Source: Shinella yambaruensis (GTDB lineage Bacteria > Pseudomonadota > Alphaproteobacteria > Rhizobiales > Rhizobiaceae). From it: a DNA stretch of 64,000 bases. Both the position numbers and the translations under genes were made by a program. This document shows positions 18,485-28,663 of this stretch, piece by piece. Numbering within the stretch: position 1 is the stretch's first letter; each line of letters opens with the position of its first letter. The stretch covers positions 362,814-426,813 of the forward strand of contig NZ_JALJCK010000006.1 of assembly GCF_022899355.1 (NCBI RefSeq). The letters run 5' to 3'. Below the pieces are notes generated by a model that did no database searches, was not told where the DNA came from, and worked only from the letters and a program-made list of their open reading frames with translations.

Positions 18485-19735
18485 ATGCGCTACTCCGCCC
18501 TTTCGATCTTCAAGCAAGCCCTTGCCGGCAACCTCGGCTGGAAGCCCGCCTGGCGGGAACCGCAACCGAAACCGCATTATGACGTGATCATCGTCGGCGG
18601 CGGCGGGCATGGCCTTGCGACGGCCTATTACCTTGCCCGGGAATTCGGCATCCGCAACGTCGCCGTGGTGGAGAAGGGCTATCTCGGCTCCGGCAATGTC
18701 GGGCGCAACACGACCATCGTACGCTCCAACTACATGCTGCCCGGCAACGAGCCGTTCTACGAGTTCTCGCTGAAACTCTGGGAAGGGCTGGAGCGGGAGC
18801 TGAACTACAACGTCATGCTGTCGCAGCGCGGCATCATCAGCCTTTATCACAATGACGGCCAGCGCGATCACTATGTCCGGCGCGGCAATGCCATGATGAT
18901 GGAGGGCGTGGCGGCCGAGCAGCTCGACCGCGAGACGCTGAAGAAGATGCTGCCCTTCCTCAATTTCGATCATGCGCGCTTCCCGATCATCGGCGGCCTC
19001 CTGCAGCGGCGCGCCGGCACGGCGCGGCACGATGCCGTGGCCTGGGGTTTTGCGCGCGGCGCGGACCGGCTCGGCGTCGATCTCATCCAGAACTGCGAGG
19101 TCACCGGCATCCGCCGGGAAGACGGCATCGTCACCGGCGTCGAGACGACGAAGGGCTTCATCGGCTGCAACAGGCTGGCGCTCGCGGCGGCCGGCAACAC
19201 CTCCCGCGTCGGCGAAATGGCGGGGCTGAAGCTGCCGATCGAGAGCCATGTGCTGCAGGCCTTCGTCACCGAAGGTCTGAAGCCCTGCATCGACCACGTC
19301 ATCACCTATGGCGCGGGGCACTTCTACATCTCGCAGTCCGACAAGGGCGGCCTCGTCTTCGGCGCGGAGATCGACGGCTATTCCTCCTATGCCCAGCGCG
19401 GCAACCTTGCGACCGCCGAGCATGTCATGGAGGAGGGGGTGACGATGATCCCCGGTCTTTCCCGCGTCAGGGTGCTGCGCGCCTGGGGCGGCGTCATGGA
19501 TATGTCGATGGACGGCTCGCCGATCATCGACCGCACGCCGATCGACAACCTCTATCTCAACTGCGGCTGGTGCTACGGCGGCTTCAAGGCGACGCCCGCC
19601 TCCGGCTTCTGCTTCGCGCATCTCATCGCCAAGGGGGAGAGCCACCATGTGGCGCGCGCGCTCAGGCTCGATCGTTTCGAGCGCGGTTTCCCCATCGACG
19701 AGGCGGGTGCCGGCACCCAGCCGAACCTGCATTGA
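18485..19735 (+). CDS. soxB: Heterotetrameric sarcosine oxidase beta subunit
   Basis: 416-aa flavoprotein subunit that oxidises sarcosine to glycine, passing electrons to oxygen and the methylene group to tetrahydrofolate in the complex. The N-terminal dinucleotide-binding motif is DVIIVGGGGHGLATAYYLAR, followed by GSGNVGRNTTIVRSNYM, typical of SoxB. The C-terminus has the conserved WCYGGFKATPASG segment. The ATG at 18485 gives the standard family length. It starts the soxB-soxD-soxA-soxG operon. Confidence 0.96.
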   Translation: MRYSALSIFKQALAGNLGWKPAWREPQPKPHYDVIIVGGGGHGLATAYYLAREFGIRNVAVVEKGYLGSGNVGRNTTIVRSNYMLPGNEPFYEFSLKLWEGLERELNYNVMLSQRGIISLYHNDGQRDHYVRRGNAMMMEGVAAEQLDRETLKKMLPFLNFDHARFPIIGGLLQRRAGTARHDAVAWGFARGADRLGVDLIQNCEVTGIRREDGIVTGVETTKGFIGCNRLALAAAGNTSRVGEMAGLKLPIESHVLQAFVTEGLKPCIDHVITYGAGHFYISQSDKGGLVFGAEIDGYSSYAQRGNLATAEHVMEEGVTMIPGLSRVRVLRAWGGVMDMSMDGSPIIDRTPIDNLYLNCGWCYGGFKATPASGFCFAHLIAKGESHHVARALRLDRFERGFPIDEAGAGTQPNLH

Positions 19736-19742
19736 GGATGCC

Positions 19743-20018
19743 ATGGCGAGCCTGATTTCCTGTCCCCATTGCGGGGTGCGGCCCAAGGAAGAGTTTTCGA
19801 TCCGCGGCGATGCGACGCCGGTCCGTCCGGCGCCCATGGCCTCGGACGAGGCGTGGAACGACTATGTCCATGTCCGTGCCAATCCGCGCGGGCGCATCCG
19901 CGAGCACTGGCAGCATGTCGCCGGCTGCCGGCGCTGGCTGGTGGTCGAGCGGGACAACTTTACCCATGAGGTGTTTTCCGTGACGGATGCCGCCGCGGCG
20001 CGGGGAGGCGCGCGATGA
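19743..20018 (+). CDS. soxD: Sarcosine oxidase delta subunit
   Basis: 91-aa small subunit of heterotetrameric sarcosine oxidase. The zinc-binding N-terminus CPHCGVRPKEEF and the WNDYVHVRANPRG...EHWQHVAGCRRW block are characteristic. It starts 7 bp after soxB and overlaps soxA by 4 bp (ATGA). It is mainly structural, binding zinc against the alpha subunit. Confidence 0.95.
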   Translation: MASLISCPHCGVRPKEEFSIRGDATPVRPAPMASDEAWNDYVHVRANPRGRIREHWQHVAGCRRWLVVERDNFTHEVFSVTDAAAARGGAR

Positions 20019-22972
20019 CCGCCTATCGCCTCGCCTCCGGCGGCCTCATCGACCGCAGCAACACCATCGGCTTCACCTTCGACGGGGCGAACCTTTCCGG
20101 CCATGCCGGCGATACGCTCGCCTCGGCGCTGCTGGCCAACGACCGGCTGCTCGTCGGACGCAGCTTCAAGTACCATCGCCCGCGCGGCATCGTGACGGCG
20201 GGGTCGGCGGAGCCCAACGCGCTGGTCACCATCGGCACGGGCGCGCGGCGCGATCCGAACACGAAGGCGACCGTCGCCGAGCTCTACGACGGCCTTGCCG
20301 CCACCAGCCAGAACCGCTGGCCGAGCCTTGCCTTCGATATCGGCGCCGTGAACGACCGCCTGTCGCGCTTCCTGTCCGCCGGCTTCTACTACAAGACCTT
20401 CATGTGGCCCGCCGCCTTCTGGGAAAAGGTCTATGAACCGCTGATCCGCCGTGCCGCCGGCCTCGGCCGTACGGACCTTCCGCGTGATCCCGACGGCTAC
20501 GAGAAGAGCTGGGCGCATTGCGACCTTCTCGTCGTCGGCTCCGGCCCGGCGGGGCTCGCCGCGGCGCTGGTCGCCGCCCGCTCGGGCCTGCGCGTCATCC
20601 TCGTCGAACAGGATTTCGCCCTCGGCGGGGCTCTTCTCTCGGAGACGACAAAGCTCGACGGCGAGGCGCCGTACATCTTCTCCCGGCACGCGATCGACGA
20701 ACTGCACGGCCATCCCGGCGTCACGCTGCTGCCGCGCACCACGGTCTTCGGCTGGTACGACGACAATGTCTTCGGTGCCGTCGAGCGGGTGCAGAAGCAC
20801 AGTGCCACGATCGATGCGGCACGGCCGGTCGAGCGCCTGTGGCGCATCGTGGCGAAGCATGCGATCCTCGCCACCGGCGCGGAGGAACGGCCGCTGGTCT
20901 TCGGCGGCAATGATCGTCCCGGCGTAATGATGGCGAGCGCCGCCAGCACCTATGCCAACCGCTTCGGCGTCGCCGCTGGCCGGTCGGTGGCGATCTTCAC
21001 CAACGGCTCGTCCGGCTACCGCACGGCTGCGGACCTTTCCGCCCGGGGCGTGGAGATCGCGGCGCTGATCGACAGTCGCACTGATGCGTCGGATCGTGCG
21101 CCCGATGGCGTGCGGGTGGTGCGTGGCGGCGGCATCGTCGATACGAAGGGGCGCCAGCGTGTCCGCGCCGTCATTGCCGATCGCGGCGGCTTCGAGGAGA
21201 TGATCGCCTGCGATGCCGTGGCCATGTCCGGCGGCTGGAGCCCGGTCATCCACCTTGCCTGCCAGCGCGGCGGCAGGCCGGTCTGGTCGCAGGCCCTGCA
21301 GGCGTTCCTCGCGCCGGAGGTCGGCGACGGCCTCGTCATGGCCGGCGCCGCGGCGGGGCATTACCGGCTTTCCGAATGTCTCGACGATGGCGCGCGCAAG
21401 GCTTCGGCCATCGTGGAAGCGCTCGGCCGGCCCGTCGCCGGTTTCGAGCGCCCCGTCGTCGGCGAGGAGGTCGATCCGTCCTTCACGGCGCTCTGGCATG
21501 TGCCGGGCGCCAGGTCCAAGGCCTTCGTCGACTTCCAGAACGACGTGCACGGCAAGGATCTCGGCCTTGCCCTTCGCGAGGGCTTCGGCCATGTCGAGCA
21601 TGCCAAGCGCTACACGACGAGCGGCATGGCGACAGACCAGGGCAAGCTCGGCAACGTCAATGCCATCGGCATCCTCGCCGCGATGCGCGGCGTCAGCCCC
21701 GCCGAGGTCGGCACCACCACCTTCCGGCCGTTCTATACGCCCGTCTCCTTCGGCGCGCTCGCCGGCTCCTCGCGCGATGAACATGCCATGCCCGTCCGCC
21801 GCTCGCCGCTGCATGGCTGGGCGGCGCGGCACGGCGCGGTCTTCATCGATGCCGGGCTCTGGTATCGCTCCTCCTGGTTCCCGAAGGCGGGGGAAAAGAC
21901 CTGGCGGGAAAGCGTCGACCGCGAGGTCCGGACCGTGCGCGAACATGCCGGTCTCTGCGATGTCTCGACCCTCGGCAAGATCGAGGTCTTCGGGCCGGAT
22001 GCCGCCGAGTTCCTGAACCGGCTCTATTGCAATCCCGTGCTGAAGCTTCCCGTCGGCAAGGCCCGCTACGGGCTGATGCTGCGCGAGGACGGCATGGTCT
22101 ATGACGACGGCACGGTGAGCCGGCTGGGCGAGACGCATTTCCTCGTCACGACCACGACGGCAATGGCCGCCGGCGTGCTCTCCCATATGGAGTTTGCCGC
22201 GCAGGCGCTCTGGCCGGAGCTTCGCGTGCGCTTCCTGTCGGTCTCCGACCAATGGGCGCAGATGTCGATCGCCGGGCCGAAGGCGCGCACGATCCTGCAG
22301 GCCGTCGTCGAGGACGATCTCTCGAATGCGGCCTTCCCGTTCCTTGCCGCCCGCGAGGTGCGGCTGAAGGGCAGCCTCAAGGCGCGGCTCTTCCGCATCT
22401 CCTTTTCCGGCGAGCTGGCCTATGAGCTGGCGGTGCCGGCGGGCTATGGCGAAGCGGTGGCCGACGCGCTGATGCGGGCGGGCGAACCGCAGGGCCTCTG
22501 CGCCTATGGCGTCGAGGCGCTGAACGTGCTGCGCATCGAGAAGGGCCATGTCACCCATGCCGAGCTCGATGGCCGCGTGACGCCGGACGATGCCGGCCTC
22601 GGCCGCATGATGGGCACCAGCAAGCCGGATTTCATCGGCAAGCGGCTCTCCACCCGCTTCGGCCTGACGGCCGCCGACCGCGCCCAGCTCGTCGGCCTGA
22701 AGGCACTGGAGGCGGACAAGGACATGCGCGCCGGCGCGCATCTTCTCAAGGACGGTGCCAAGCCCTCGACGGTCAACGACCAGGGCTGGGTCAGCTCCGT
22801 CTGCTTCTCGCCGACGCTCGGCACCCATATCGCCCTTGCCTTCCTGAAGTCGGGCCGCGAGCGCTACGGCGAGAAGATTATCGTGTGGGACCGGTTGCGG
22901 GGCGTGGAGACAGTTGCCGAAGTCTGCGATCCGGTCTTCGTCGATCCGGAAAATCGCAGGCTGATGGCGTGA
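20015..22972 (+). CDS. soxA: Sarcosine oxidase alpha subunit
   Basis: 985-aa subunit carrying the NAD site and the folate-binding region. Domains in order are: an N-terminal 2Fe-2S-ferredoxin-like fold (GHAGDTLASALLANDRLLVG), a pyridine-nucleotide oxidoreductase domain with LLVVGSGPAGLAAALVAARS near residue 170, a middle SoxA-specific domain, and a C-terminal GcvT-like aminomethyltransferase domain (about 610-985). The length is normal. It releases methylene-THF from sarcosine oxidation. Confidence 0.96.
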   Translation: MTAYRLASGGLIDRSNTIGFTFDGANLSGHAGDTLASALLANDRLLVGRSFKYHRPRGIVTAGSAEPNALVTIGTGARRDPNTKATVAELYDGLAATSQNRWPSLAFDIGAVNDRLSRFLSAGFYYKTFMWPAAFWEKVYEPLIRRAAGLGRTDLPRDPDGYEKSWAHCDLLVVGSGPAGLAAALVAARSGLRVILVEQDFALGGALLSETTKLDGEAPYIFSRHAIDELHGHPGVTLLPRTTVFGWYDDNVFGAVERVQKHSATIDAARPVERLWRIVAKHAILATGAEERPLVFGGNDRPGVMMASAASTYANRFGVAAGRSVAIFTNGSSGYRTAADLSARGVEIAALIDSRTDASDRAPDGVRVVRGGGIVDTKGRQRVRAVIADRGGFEEMIACDAVAMSGGWSPVIHLACQRGGRPVWSQALQAFLAPEVGDGLVMAGAAAGHYRLSECLDDGARKASAIVEALGRPVAGFERPVVGEEVDPSFTALWHVPGARSKAFVDFQNDVHGKDLGLALREGFGHVEHAKRYTTSGMATDQGKLGNVNAIGILAAMRGVSPAEVGTTTFRPFYTPVSFGALAGSSRDEHAMPVRRSPLHGWAARHGAVFIDAGLWYRSSWFPKAGEKTWRESVDREVRTVREHAGLCDVSTLGKIEVFGPDAAEFLNRLYCNPVLKLPVGKARYGLMLREDGMVYDDGTVSRLGETHFLVTTTTAMAAGVLSHMEFAAQALWPELRVRFLSVSDQWAQMSIAGPKARTILQAVVEDDLSNAAFPFLAAREVRLKGSLKARLFRISFSGELAYELAVPAGYGEAVADALMRAGEPQGLCAYGVEALNVLRIEKGHVTHAELDGRVTPDDAGLGRMMGTSKPDFIGKRLSTRFGLTAADRAQLVGLKALEADKDMRAGAHLLKDGAKPSTVNDQGWVSSVCFSPTLGTHIALAFLKSGRERYGEKIIVWDRLRGVETVAEVCDPVFVDPENRRLMA

Positions 22973-22981
22973 GGTGAGGCT

Positions 22982-23536
22982 ATGGCTTACGACTATCAGG
23001 CAGTGCATGTGCTGGACGGCACGATCGGGGCGGTCCCCGGCCAGCGGGCCAACCACCTCGCCGTCCACCGCGCGACGGCCATTGCCGTGGTGCTGGCGGC
23101 GCCCGGCCATGGCGCCGAAGCAGCCGGCATTCTCGTCGCGGACGGCGCGTTCGAGGCCCGCTTCTGCGGCCCGGGCGAATGGCTGGTGCTGTCGGAGGTG
23201 CATGCGCCCGAAACGCTCGTCGCCGAACTGGCCATCCGGCTCGGCGCCTTCGCCTTTGTGGTCGACCAGAGCCATGGCCGCGTCGCGCTGACGCTGTCCG
23301 GCCCCGACGCGGCGCGCATCCTCGCGAACGGCATCGCCGTCGATCTTCATCCCGAGGCCTTTGCCGTCGGGCGTGCGGCGACCATGCTGTGCAACCATCT
23401 TTCGGTCAATCTCGCCCGCACCGGCATCGACCGCTTCGATCTCGTGGTGATGCGCAGCTTTGCCGAGGCGCTGGTCGCCGATCTCAAGGTCATGGCGCGC
23501 AGCCATGATCTCTCTGTCGATTTCGCCACCCGCTGA
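22982..23536 (+). CDS. soxG: Sarcosine oxidase gamma subunit
   Basis: 184-aa gamma subunit with the usual SoxG pattern (SEVHAPETLVAELAIRLG, FVVDQSHGRVALTLSGPDAA, LARTGIDRFDLVVMRSFAEA). The ATG at 22982 follows GAGGTGAGG by a few bases. It has a degenerate GcvT-like fold that packs on the alpha subunit. It is last in the sox operon; purU/glyA/formate genes often seen downstream in other species are absent, and a dehydrogenase gene follows instead. Confidence 0.93.
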   Translation: MAYDYQAVHVLDGTIGAVPGQRANHLAVHRATAIAVVLAAPGHGAEAAGILVADGAFEARFCGPGEWLVLSEVHAPETLVAELAIRLGAFAFVVDQSHGRVALTLSGPDAARILANGIAVDLHPEAFAVGRAATMLCNHLSVNLARTGIDRFDLVVMRSFAEALVADLKVMARSHDLSVDFATR

Positions 23537-23658
23537 CAAAAACCATCCGGAGCGACATGGCGCTTCGCACCTCGGGCTTGCCGGGCGTCGGGGGAACCCA
23601 ATAGGCTGCATTCCGCGCCGCATAGAATTCCCTTCAACCCGGAAAAGCCGGAGTTTTC

Positions 23659-26085
23659 ATGAAGAGCCATGCAAGGGTCGTCGTTATCGGGGGCGGCGTC
23701 GTCGGCTGCTCCGTCCTCTATCACCTCACGAAATTCGGCTGGACCGAAGTCGTGCTCGTCGAGCGCTCGGAGCTGACCTCCGGCTCGACCTGGCATGCGG
23801 CCGGCGGCATGCACACGATCAACGGCGATCCGAACGTCGCCAAGCTGCAGAAATACACCGTGGAGCTCTATAAAGAGATCCAGGACTATTCCGGCCAGGA
23901 TATCGGCCTGCACATGACCTCGGGCATGATGCTGGCATCCACCAAGGATCGCTTCGACTGGATGAAGTCGATCCTCGCCAAGGGGCGCTATATGGGCCTC
24001 GATGCGCATCTCCTCACGCCGAAGGAGGCGCACGACCTGATGCCGCTGCTCGATCCCGACCAGTTCGTCGGCGCGGTGTTCGATCCCGTCGAGGGCCATC
24101 TCGATCCCTATGGCACGACGCATGCCTATGCCAAGTCGGCAAAGAGGAACGGCGCGGAGATCTATCTCCACACCAAGGTGGAAGACCTCGTGCAGCGCGA
24201 GGACGGCAGCTGGCGCATCATCACCGACAAGGGCGAGATCGTCGCCGAGCATGTCGTCAATTGCGGCGGCCTCTGGGCGCGCGAGATCGGCCGCATGGTC
24301 GGCCTCGAACTGCCTGTCCTTGCCATGGAGCACATGTATCTCATCACCGAGGACATGCCCGAGGTCATCGAATTCAACCGGACGCATGGCAAGGAGCTGA
24401 TGCACTGCGTCGACTTCGACGGGGAGATCTATCTGCGCCAGGAGCGCAACGGCATGCTGATGGGCACCTATGAAAAGGCCTGCCGGCCCTGGTCGCCGCT
24501 CACCACGCCGTGGGATTTCGGCCATGAACTGCTGGAAGAGGACATTGCGCGAATCACCCCGGAGCTGGAGGTCGGCTTCCGGCACTTCCCGGCCTTCAAC
24601 AGGGCCGGTATCAGGAAGATCATCAACGGTCCCTTCACCTTCTCGCCGGACGGCAACCCGCTCGTCGGGCCCGTGCGCGGCATGACGAACTTCTGGTCCG
24701 CCTGCGCCGTCATGGCCGGCTTCAGCCAGGGCGGCGGCGTGGGCCTGGCGCTTGCCAACTGGATGATCGACGGCGATCCCGGCTTCGACGTCTTCGCCAT
24801 GGATGTCGCGCGCTACGGCGACTACGCGACGCTCGCCTACACCAATGCCAAGGTGCGGGAAAACTACTCGCGCCGCTTCTCCATCCGCTATCCCAACGAG
24901 GAGCTGCCGGCAGGCCGGCCGCTGCAGACGACGCCGATCTACGACAGGCTGAAGGCGGCCGGTGCCGTCTTCGGGGCGTCCTACGGTCTTGAGCAGCCGC
25001 TGTGGTTCGCGCCTGATGGCGTGGAGGACCGGTTCTCCTGGCGCCGCTCGACGGATTTCGAGACCGTCGGCGCGGAAGCCCGCGCGGTGCGCGAGGGCGT
25101 CGGCCTGATGGAGACCTCGGGCTTTGCGAAATATGCGGTGAGGGGCAGGGGCGCGGCGGCCTGGCTCGACCGGCTGCTCGCCTGCCGGCTGCCGGAACCG
25201 GGGCGCATGACGCTTGCGCCCATGCTGAAGGACGACGGAAAGCTCATCGGCGATTTCACGCTCGCCAAGCTCGGCGAGGGGGACTTCCTGCTGATCGGCT
25301 CGGGCATCGCCGAGGACTACCATATGCGCTGGTTCGAGACGCACCTGCCGCGGGATGGTTCCGTCACGCTGGAGGCGCTGAACCTCTCCCTCGTCGGCCT
25401 TGCCATCGCGGGGCCGAAGGCGCGCGAGGTGCTGGCGAAGCTGACGCACCGGGATGTTTCGACCGAGGCCTTCCCCTTCATGGCGGTACGCCGGATGGAT
25501 CTCGGCATGGCGCCGGCCATCGTCGGGCGCGTCAGCTATACGGGCGATCTCGGCTACGAGATCTGGATGAAGCCGCAGTACCAGCGCTATCTCTACGACC
25601 TCATCCTCGAAGCCGGGGCCGAATTCGGCATCCGCCTGTTCGGCCTCAGGGCGCTCAATGCCCTGCGCCTCGAAAAGTCCTACGGCAGCTGGTCGCGCGA
25701 ATATCGCCCGCTCTATGGTCCGGTCGAGGCGGGGCTGGAGCGATTCGTGGCGGTCGGCAAGGCGGCCGACTTCATCGGCAGGGAAGCGGCAAGGGCCGAA
25801 CGGGAAACGGGCGGCGCGCTGCGGCTGCGCACCTTCGTCGTCGCGGCAAAGGACGCCGACGTCATCGGCGACGAGCCGATCTATCTCGACGGAGCGGTGC
25901 GCGGCTGGGTGACCTCGGGGGGCTATGCCCATGCCGCCGGCCTTTCGGTCGCGGTCGGCTATGTGCCGAAGGAGATCGCCGATGTCGAAACCGGCTGGTC
26001 GATCGAGCTTCTCGGCGAGATGCTGCCGGCGCGCCTGCAGGCCGAGCCGCTGTTCGATCCGTCCGGTGCGCGCATGCGCGGCTGA
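23659..26085 (+). CDS. FAD-dependent dimethylglycine/sarcosine dehydrogenase-like protein with GcvT domain
   Basis: 808-aa flavoenzyme of the DMGDH/SARDH family. The N-terminal FAD fold starts VVVIGGGVVGCSVLYHLTKF, and SGSTWHAAGG contains the His (about residue 46) that carries covalent FAD in this family. An FAO_M-type middle segment follows, and from about 470 a GcvT-like folate domain with a conserved RVSYTGDLGYEIW block. It probably demethylates dimethylglycine, sarcosine or a related N-methyl amine with transfer to THF. Its position after soxBDAG supports a betaine-to-glycine pathway, though the exact substrate is inferred. A 122-bp gap separates it from soxG. Confidence 0.88.
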   Translation: MKSHARVVVIGGGVVGCSVLYHLTKFGWTEVVLVERSELTSGSTWHAAGGMHTINGDPNVAKLQKYTVELYKEIQDYSGQDIGLHMTSGMMLASTKDRFDWMKSILAKGRYMGLDAHLLTPKEAHDLMPLLDPDQFVGAVFDPVEGHLDPYGTTHAYAKSAKRNGAEIYLHTKVEDLVQREDGSWRIITDKGEIVAEHVVNCGGLWAREIGRMVGLELPVLAMEHMYLITEDMPEVIEFNRTHGKELMHCVDFDGEIYLRQERNGMLMGTYEKACRPWSPLTTPWDFGHELLEEDIARITPELEVGFRHFPAFNRAGIRKIINGPFTFSPDGNPLVGPVRGMTNFWSACAVMAGFSQGGGVGLALANWMIDGDPGFDVFAMDVARYGDYATLAYTNAKVRENYSRRFSIRYPNEELPAGRPLQTTPIYDRLKAAGAVFGASYGLEQPLWFAPDGVEDRFSWRRSTDFETVGAEARAVREGVGLMETSGFAKYAVRGRGAAAWLDRLLACRLPEPGRMTLAPMLKDDGKLIGDFTLAKLGEGDFLLIGSGIAEDYHMRWFETHLPRDGSVTLEALNLSLVGLAIAGPKAREVLAKLTHRDVSTEAFPFMAVRRMDLGMAPAIVGRVSYTGDLGYEIWMKPQYQRYLYDLILEAGAEFGIRLFGLRALNALRLEKSYGSWSREYRPLYGPVEAGLERFVAVGKAADFIGREAARAERETGGALRLRTFVVAAKDADVIGDEPIYLDGAVRGWVTSGGYAHAAGLSVAVGYVPKEIADVETGWSIELLGEMLPARLQAEPLFDPSGARMRG

Positions 26086-26368
26086 TTTGTCCCGGCCCGT
26101 TGGGCGGTGCTCCGGATCGGGGCATCGCCGTTTGTGACTTTCGTGCATCTTTCTGGGCAAAAGCGCCGATTTTCCTGCCGATTTTTTGATTTGCGTGGCG
26201 TCAAATGCGCCATTTAACCGTCCTTGCTAAAGAAATTGTCGATCCCGGCTTTTTGGGCTTCCCTTTTGTATCGAAAGCGGTATGGAATCCCGACTGTCTA
26301 ACAAGCTCGAAAAAGAGCGGCAAGAACAAGAGATGCGGCCCTCAGGAACCGCATCCGGGGGATAGCAA

Positions 26369-27271
26369 ATGGAATATTTCGTCCAGCAGCTCGTCAATGG
26401 GCTGACGCTTGGATCTATTTATGGTTTGATAGCCATCGGCTACACCATGGTTTACGGCATCATCGGCATGATCAATTTCGCCCACGGCGATATCTTTATG
26501 CTGGGTGGATTCGCCGCTCTCATCATCTTCCTCGTCCTCACCAGCGTGTTCGTCGGCCTTCCGGTCGTCCTCCTGCTGCTGGTCATGATCGCCGCGGCCA
26601 TGCTCACCGCATCGCTGTGGAACTGGACGATCGAGAAGGTGGCCTACCGGCCCTTGCGCGGCTCGTTCCGCCTGGCGCCGCTGATCACCGCAATCGGCAT
26701 GTCGATCGCGCTGTCGAACTTCATCCAGGTCACGCAGGGTCCGCGCAACAAGCCGATCCCGCCGCTGGTGTCATCGGTCTACAACGTCTTCGGCATCTCG
26801 ATCTCGTTGAAACAGCTGATCATCATGCTCCTGACGGTCATCCTGCTGACGACCTTCTGGTACATCGTCAACAAGACCTCGCTCGGCCGCGCCCAGCGCG
26901 CGACGGAACAGGATCGCAAGATGGCGGCGCTGCTCGGCATCGACGTCGACCGGACGATCTCGGTGACCTTCATCATGGGTGCCTCTCTCGCCGCCGTCGC
27001 CGGCACCATGTACCTGATGTATTATGGCGTGACCGTCTTCACCGACGGCTTCATTCCGGGCGTCAAGGCCTTCACGGCTGCGGTTCTCGGCGGTATCGGC
27101 TCGCTTCCGGGCGCCGTGCTCGGTGGTTTGCTCATCGGCCTCATCGAGAGCCTTTGGTCCGCCTACTTCACCATCGACTACAAGGACGTCGCGACGTTCT
27201 CCATCCTCGCCATCGTCCTGATCTTCAAGCCGTCCGGCATTCTCGGACGACCGGAAGTCGAGAAGGTTTGA
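26369..27271 (+). CDS. livH: Branched-chain amino-acid ABC transporter permease LivH
   Basis: 300-aa inner-membrane permease of the LIV/HAAT family, with about eight hydrophobic segments starting QQLVNGLTLGSIYGLIAIGY, a LivH hallmark. A GGGGGA ribosome binding site sits 7 bp before the ATG. It begins the operon livH-livM-livG-livF; the 283-bp upstream gap must hold the promoter. It forms the membrane channel with LivM. Confidence 0.95.
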   Translation: MEYFVQQLVNGLTLGSIYGLIAIGYTMVYGIIGMINFAHGDIFMLGGFAALIIFLVLTSVFVGLPVVLLLLVMIAAAMLTASLWNWTIEKVAYRPLRGSFRLAPLITAIGMSIALSNFIQVTQGPRNKPIPPLVSSVYNVFGISISLKQLIIMLLTVILLTTFWYIVNKTSLGRAQRATEQDRKMAALLGIDVDRTISVTFIMGASLAAVAGTMYLMYYGVTVFTDGFIPGVKAFTAAVLGGIGSLPGAVLGGLLIGLIESLWSAYFTIDYKDVATFSILAIVLIFKPSGILGRPEVEKV

Positions 27272-27274
27272 TCC

Positions 27275-28663
27275 ATGTCCAACATTTCGAACACTCATGA
27301 GCGCGCCGGCGGGAACCTGACGGCGCAGGCTCTGCGCGAGGGCTTTTTCGCCGGCCTCGTCTCGCTCGGCCTCTTCGTCCTCTTCGTCGGTCTCGAGACC
27401 ACGCAGAACATCCGCAACGAGCTCGTGCTGAACCAGCGCTGGGGACTGCTCGCGATCTTCGTGATCGTCGCCGCGGTCGGCCGCTTCCTCTCCGTCGCCT
27501 ATCTGCGGCCCTGGCTTGCCGCCCGCAAGGCGGCCGCCGCGGCCAAGCCGGCGGAAGGCGAGGAAAGCTTCTTCAAGCGCAATTTCAGCAAGATCGCCAT
27601 CGTCGCGCTGATCTTCTACCCGCCGATCATGGTCATGCTCTTCGGCGTGCAGGGCTCGCTGAAGTGGGTCGACAATTTCGGCATCCAGATCCTCATCTAC
27701 GTGATGCTGGCCTGGGGCCTGAACATCGTCGTCGGCCTTGCCGGCCTGCTCGACCTCGGCTACGTCGCCTTCTATGCGGTCGGCGCCTATTCCTATGCGC
27801 TCCTTTCGCAGCAGTTCGGCTTCTCCTTCTGGATCCTGCTGCCGCTCGCCGGCATCCTTGCCGCCTTCTGGGGCATGATCCTCGGCTTCCCGGTGCTGCG
27901 CCTGAAGGGCGACTATCTCGCCATCGTGACGCTGGCCTTCGGTGAGATCATCCGTCTCGTGCTGATCAACTGGACGGAAGTCACCCGCGGCACCTTCGGC
28001 GTCTCCGGCATTCCCAAGGCGTCCGTCTTCGGCATCTGGTCGTTCGACGTCAGCGCGCCGAACAACTTCGCCAAGGCCTTCGACCTGCCGATGTCCTCGG
28101 CCTACTACAAGATCTTCCTCTTCTATCTCATCCTGGCGCTGGCGCTGCTCACCGCCTATGTGACGATCCGCTTGCGCCGCATGCCGATCGGCCGCGCCTG
28201 GGAAGCGCTGCGCGAGGACGAGATCGCCTGCCGTTCGCTCGGCATCAACACGGTGACGACCAAGCTGACGGCCTTCTCCATCGGCGCGATGTTCGGCGGC
28301 TTCGCCGGCTCCTTCTTCGCCGTGCGCCAGGGCTTCGTCTCGCCGGAAAGCTTCGTCTTCCTCGAATCGGCGATCATCCTCGCCATCGTGGTCCTCGGCG
28401 GCATGGGCTCGCTCGTCGGCATCGCCGTCGCGGCGGCCGTGATGGTCGGCGGCACCGAGCTCTTGCGCGAGATGACCTTCCTGAAGCAGATCTTCGGGCC
28501 CGACTTCACCCCGGAACTCTACCGCATGCTGATCTTCGGCCTTGCCATGGTCACCGTCATGGTCTGGAAGCCGCGCGGCTTCGTCGGAAGCCGTGAGCCG
28601 ACCGCCTTCCTCAGGGAGCGCAAGGCGGTCTCCGGCAACTTCACCAAGGAAGGGCACGGCTGA
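27275..28663 (+). CDS. livM: Branched-chain amino-acid ABC transporter permease LivM
   Basis: 462-aa permease, longer than the classical core because of an N-terminal extension with extra membrane segments and a charged loop (residues about 1-110), common in alphaproteobacterial LivM. The core shows LAWGLNIVVGLAGLLDLGYV and RMPIGRAWEALREDEIACRS, the cytoplasmic coupling loop. It starts 3 bp after livH, and its stop overlaps the livG start by one base. Confidence 0.95.
   Translation: MSNISNTHERAGGNLTAQALREGFFAGLVSLGLFVLFVGLETTQNIRNELVLNQRWGLLAIFVIVAAVGRFLSVAYLRPWLAARKAAAAAKPAEGEESFFKRNFSKIAIVALIFYPPIMVMLFGVQGSLKWVDNFGIQILIYVMLAWGLNIVVGLAGLLDLGYVAFYAVGAYSYALLSQQFGFSFWILLPLAGILAAFWGMILGFPVLRLKGDYLAIVTLAFGEIIRLVLINWTEVTRGTFGVSGIPKASVFGIWSFDVSAPNNFAKAFDLPMSSAYYKIFLFYLILALALLTAYVTIRLRRMPIGRAWEALREDEIACRSLGINTVTTKLTAFSIGAMFGGFAGSFFAVRQGFVSPESFVFLESAIILAIVVLGGMGSLVGIAVAAAVMVGGTELLREMTFLKQIFGPDFTPELYRMLIFGLAMVTVMVWKPRGFVGSREPTAFLRERKAVSGNFTKEGHG

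Noticed and set aside
19862..23623. 1253-aa minus-strand open frame over soxD, soxA and soxG
   Set aside because: Shadow of three well-recognised sarcosine oxidase genes caused by codon bias; no domain recognised.
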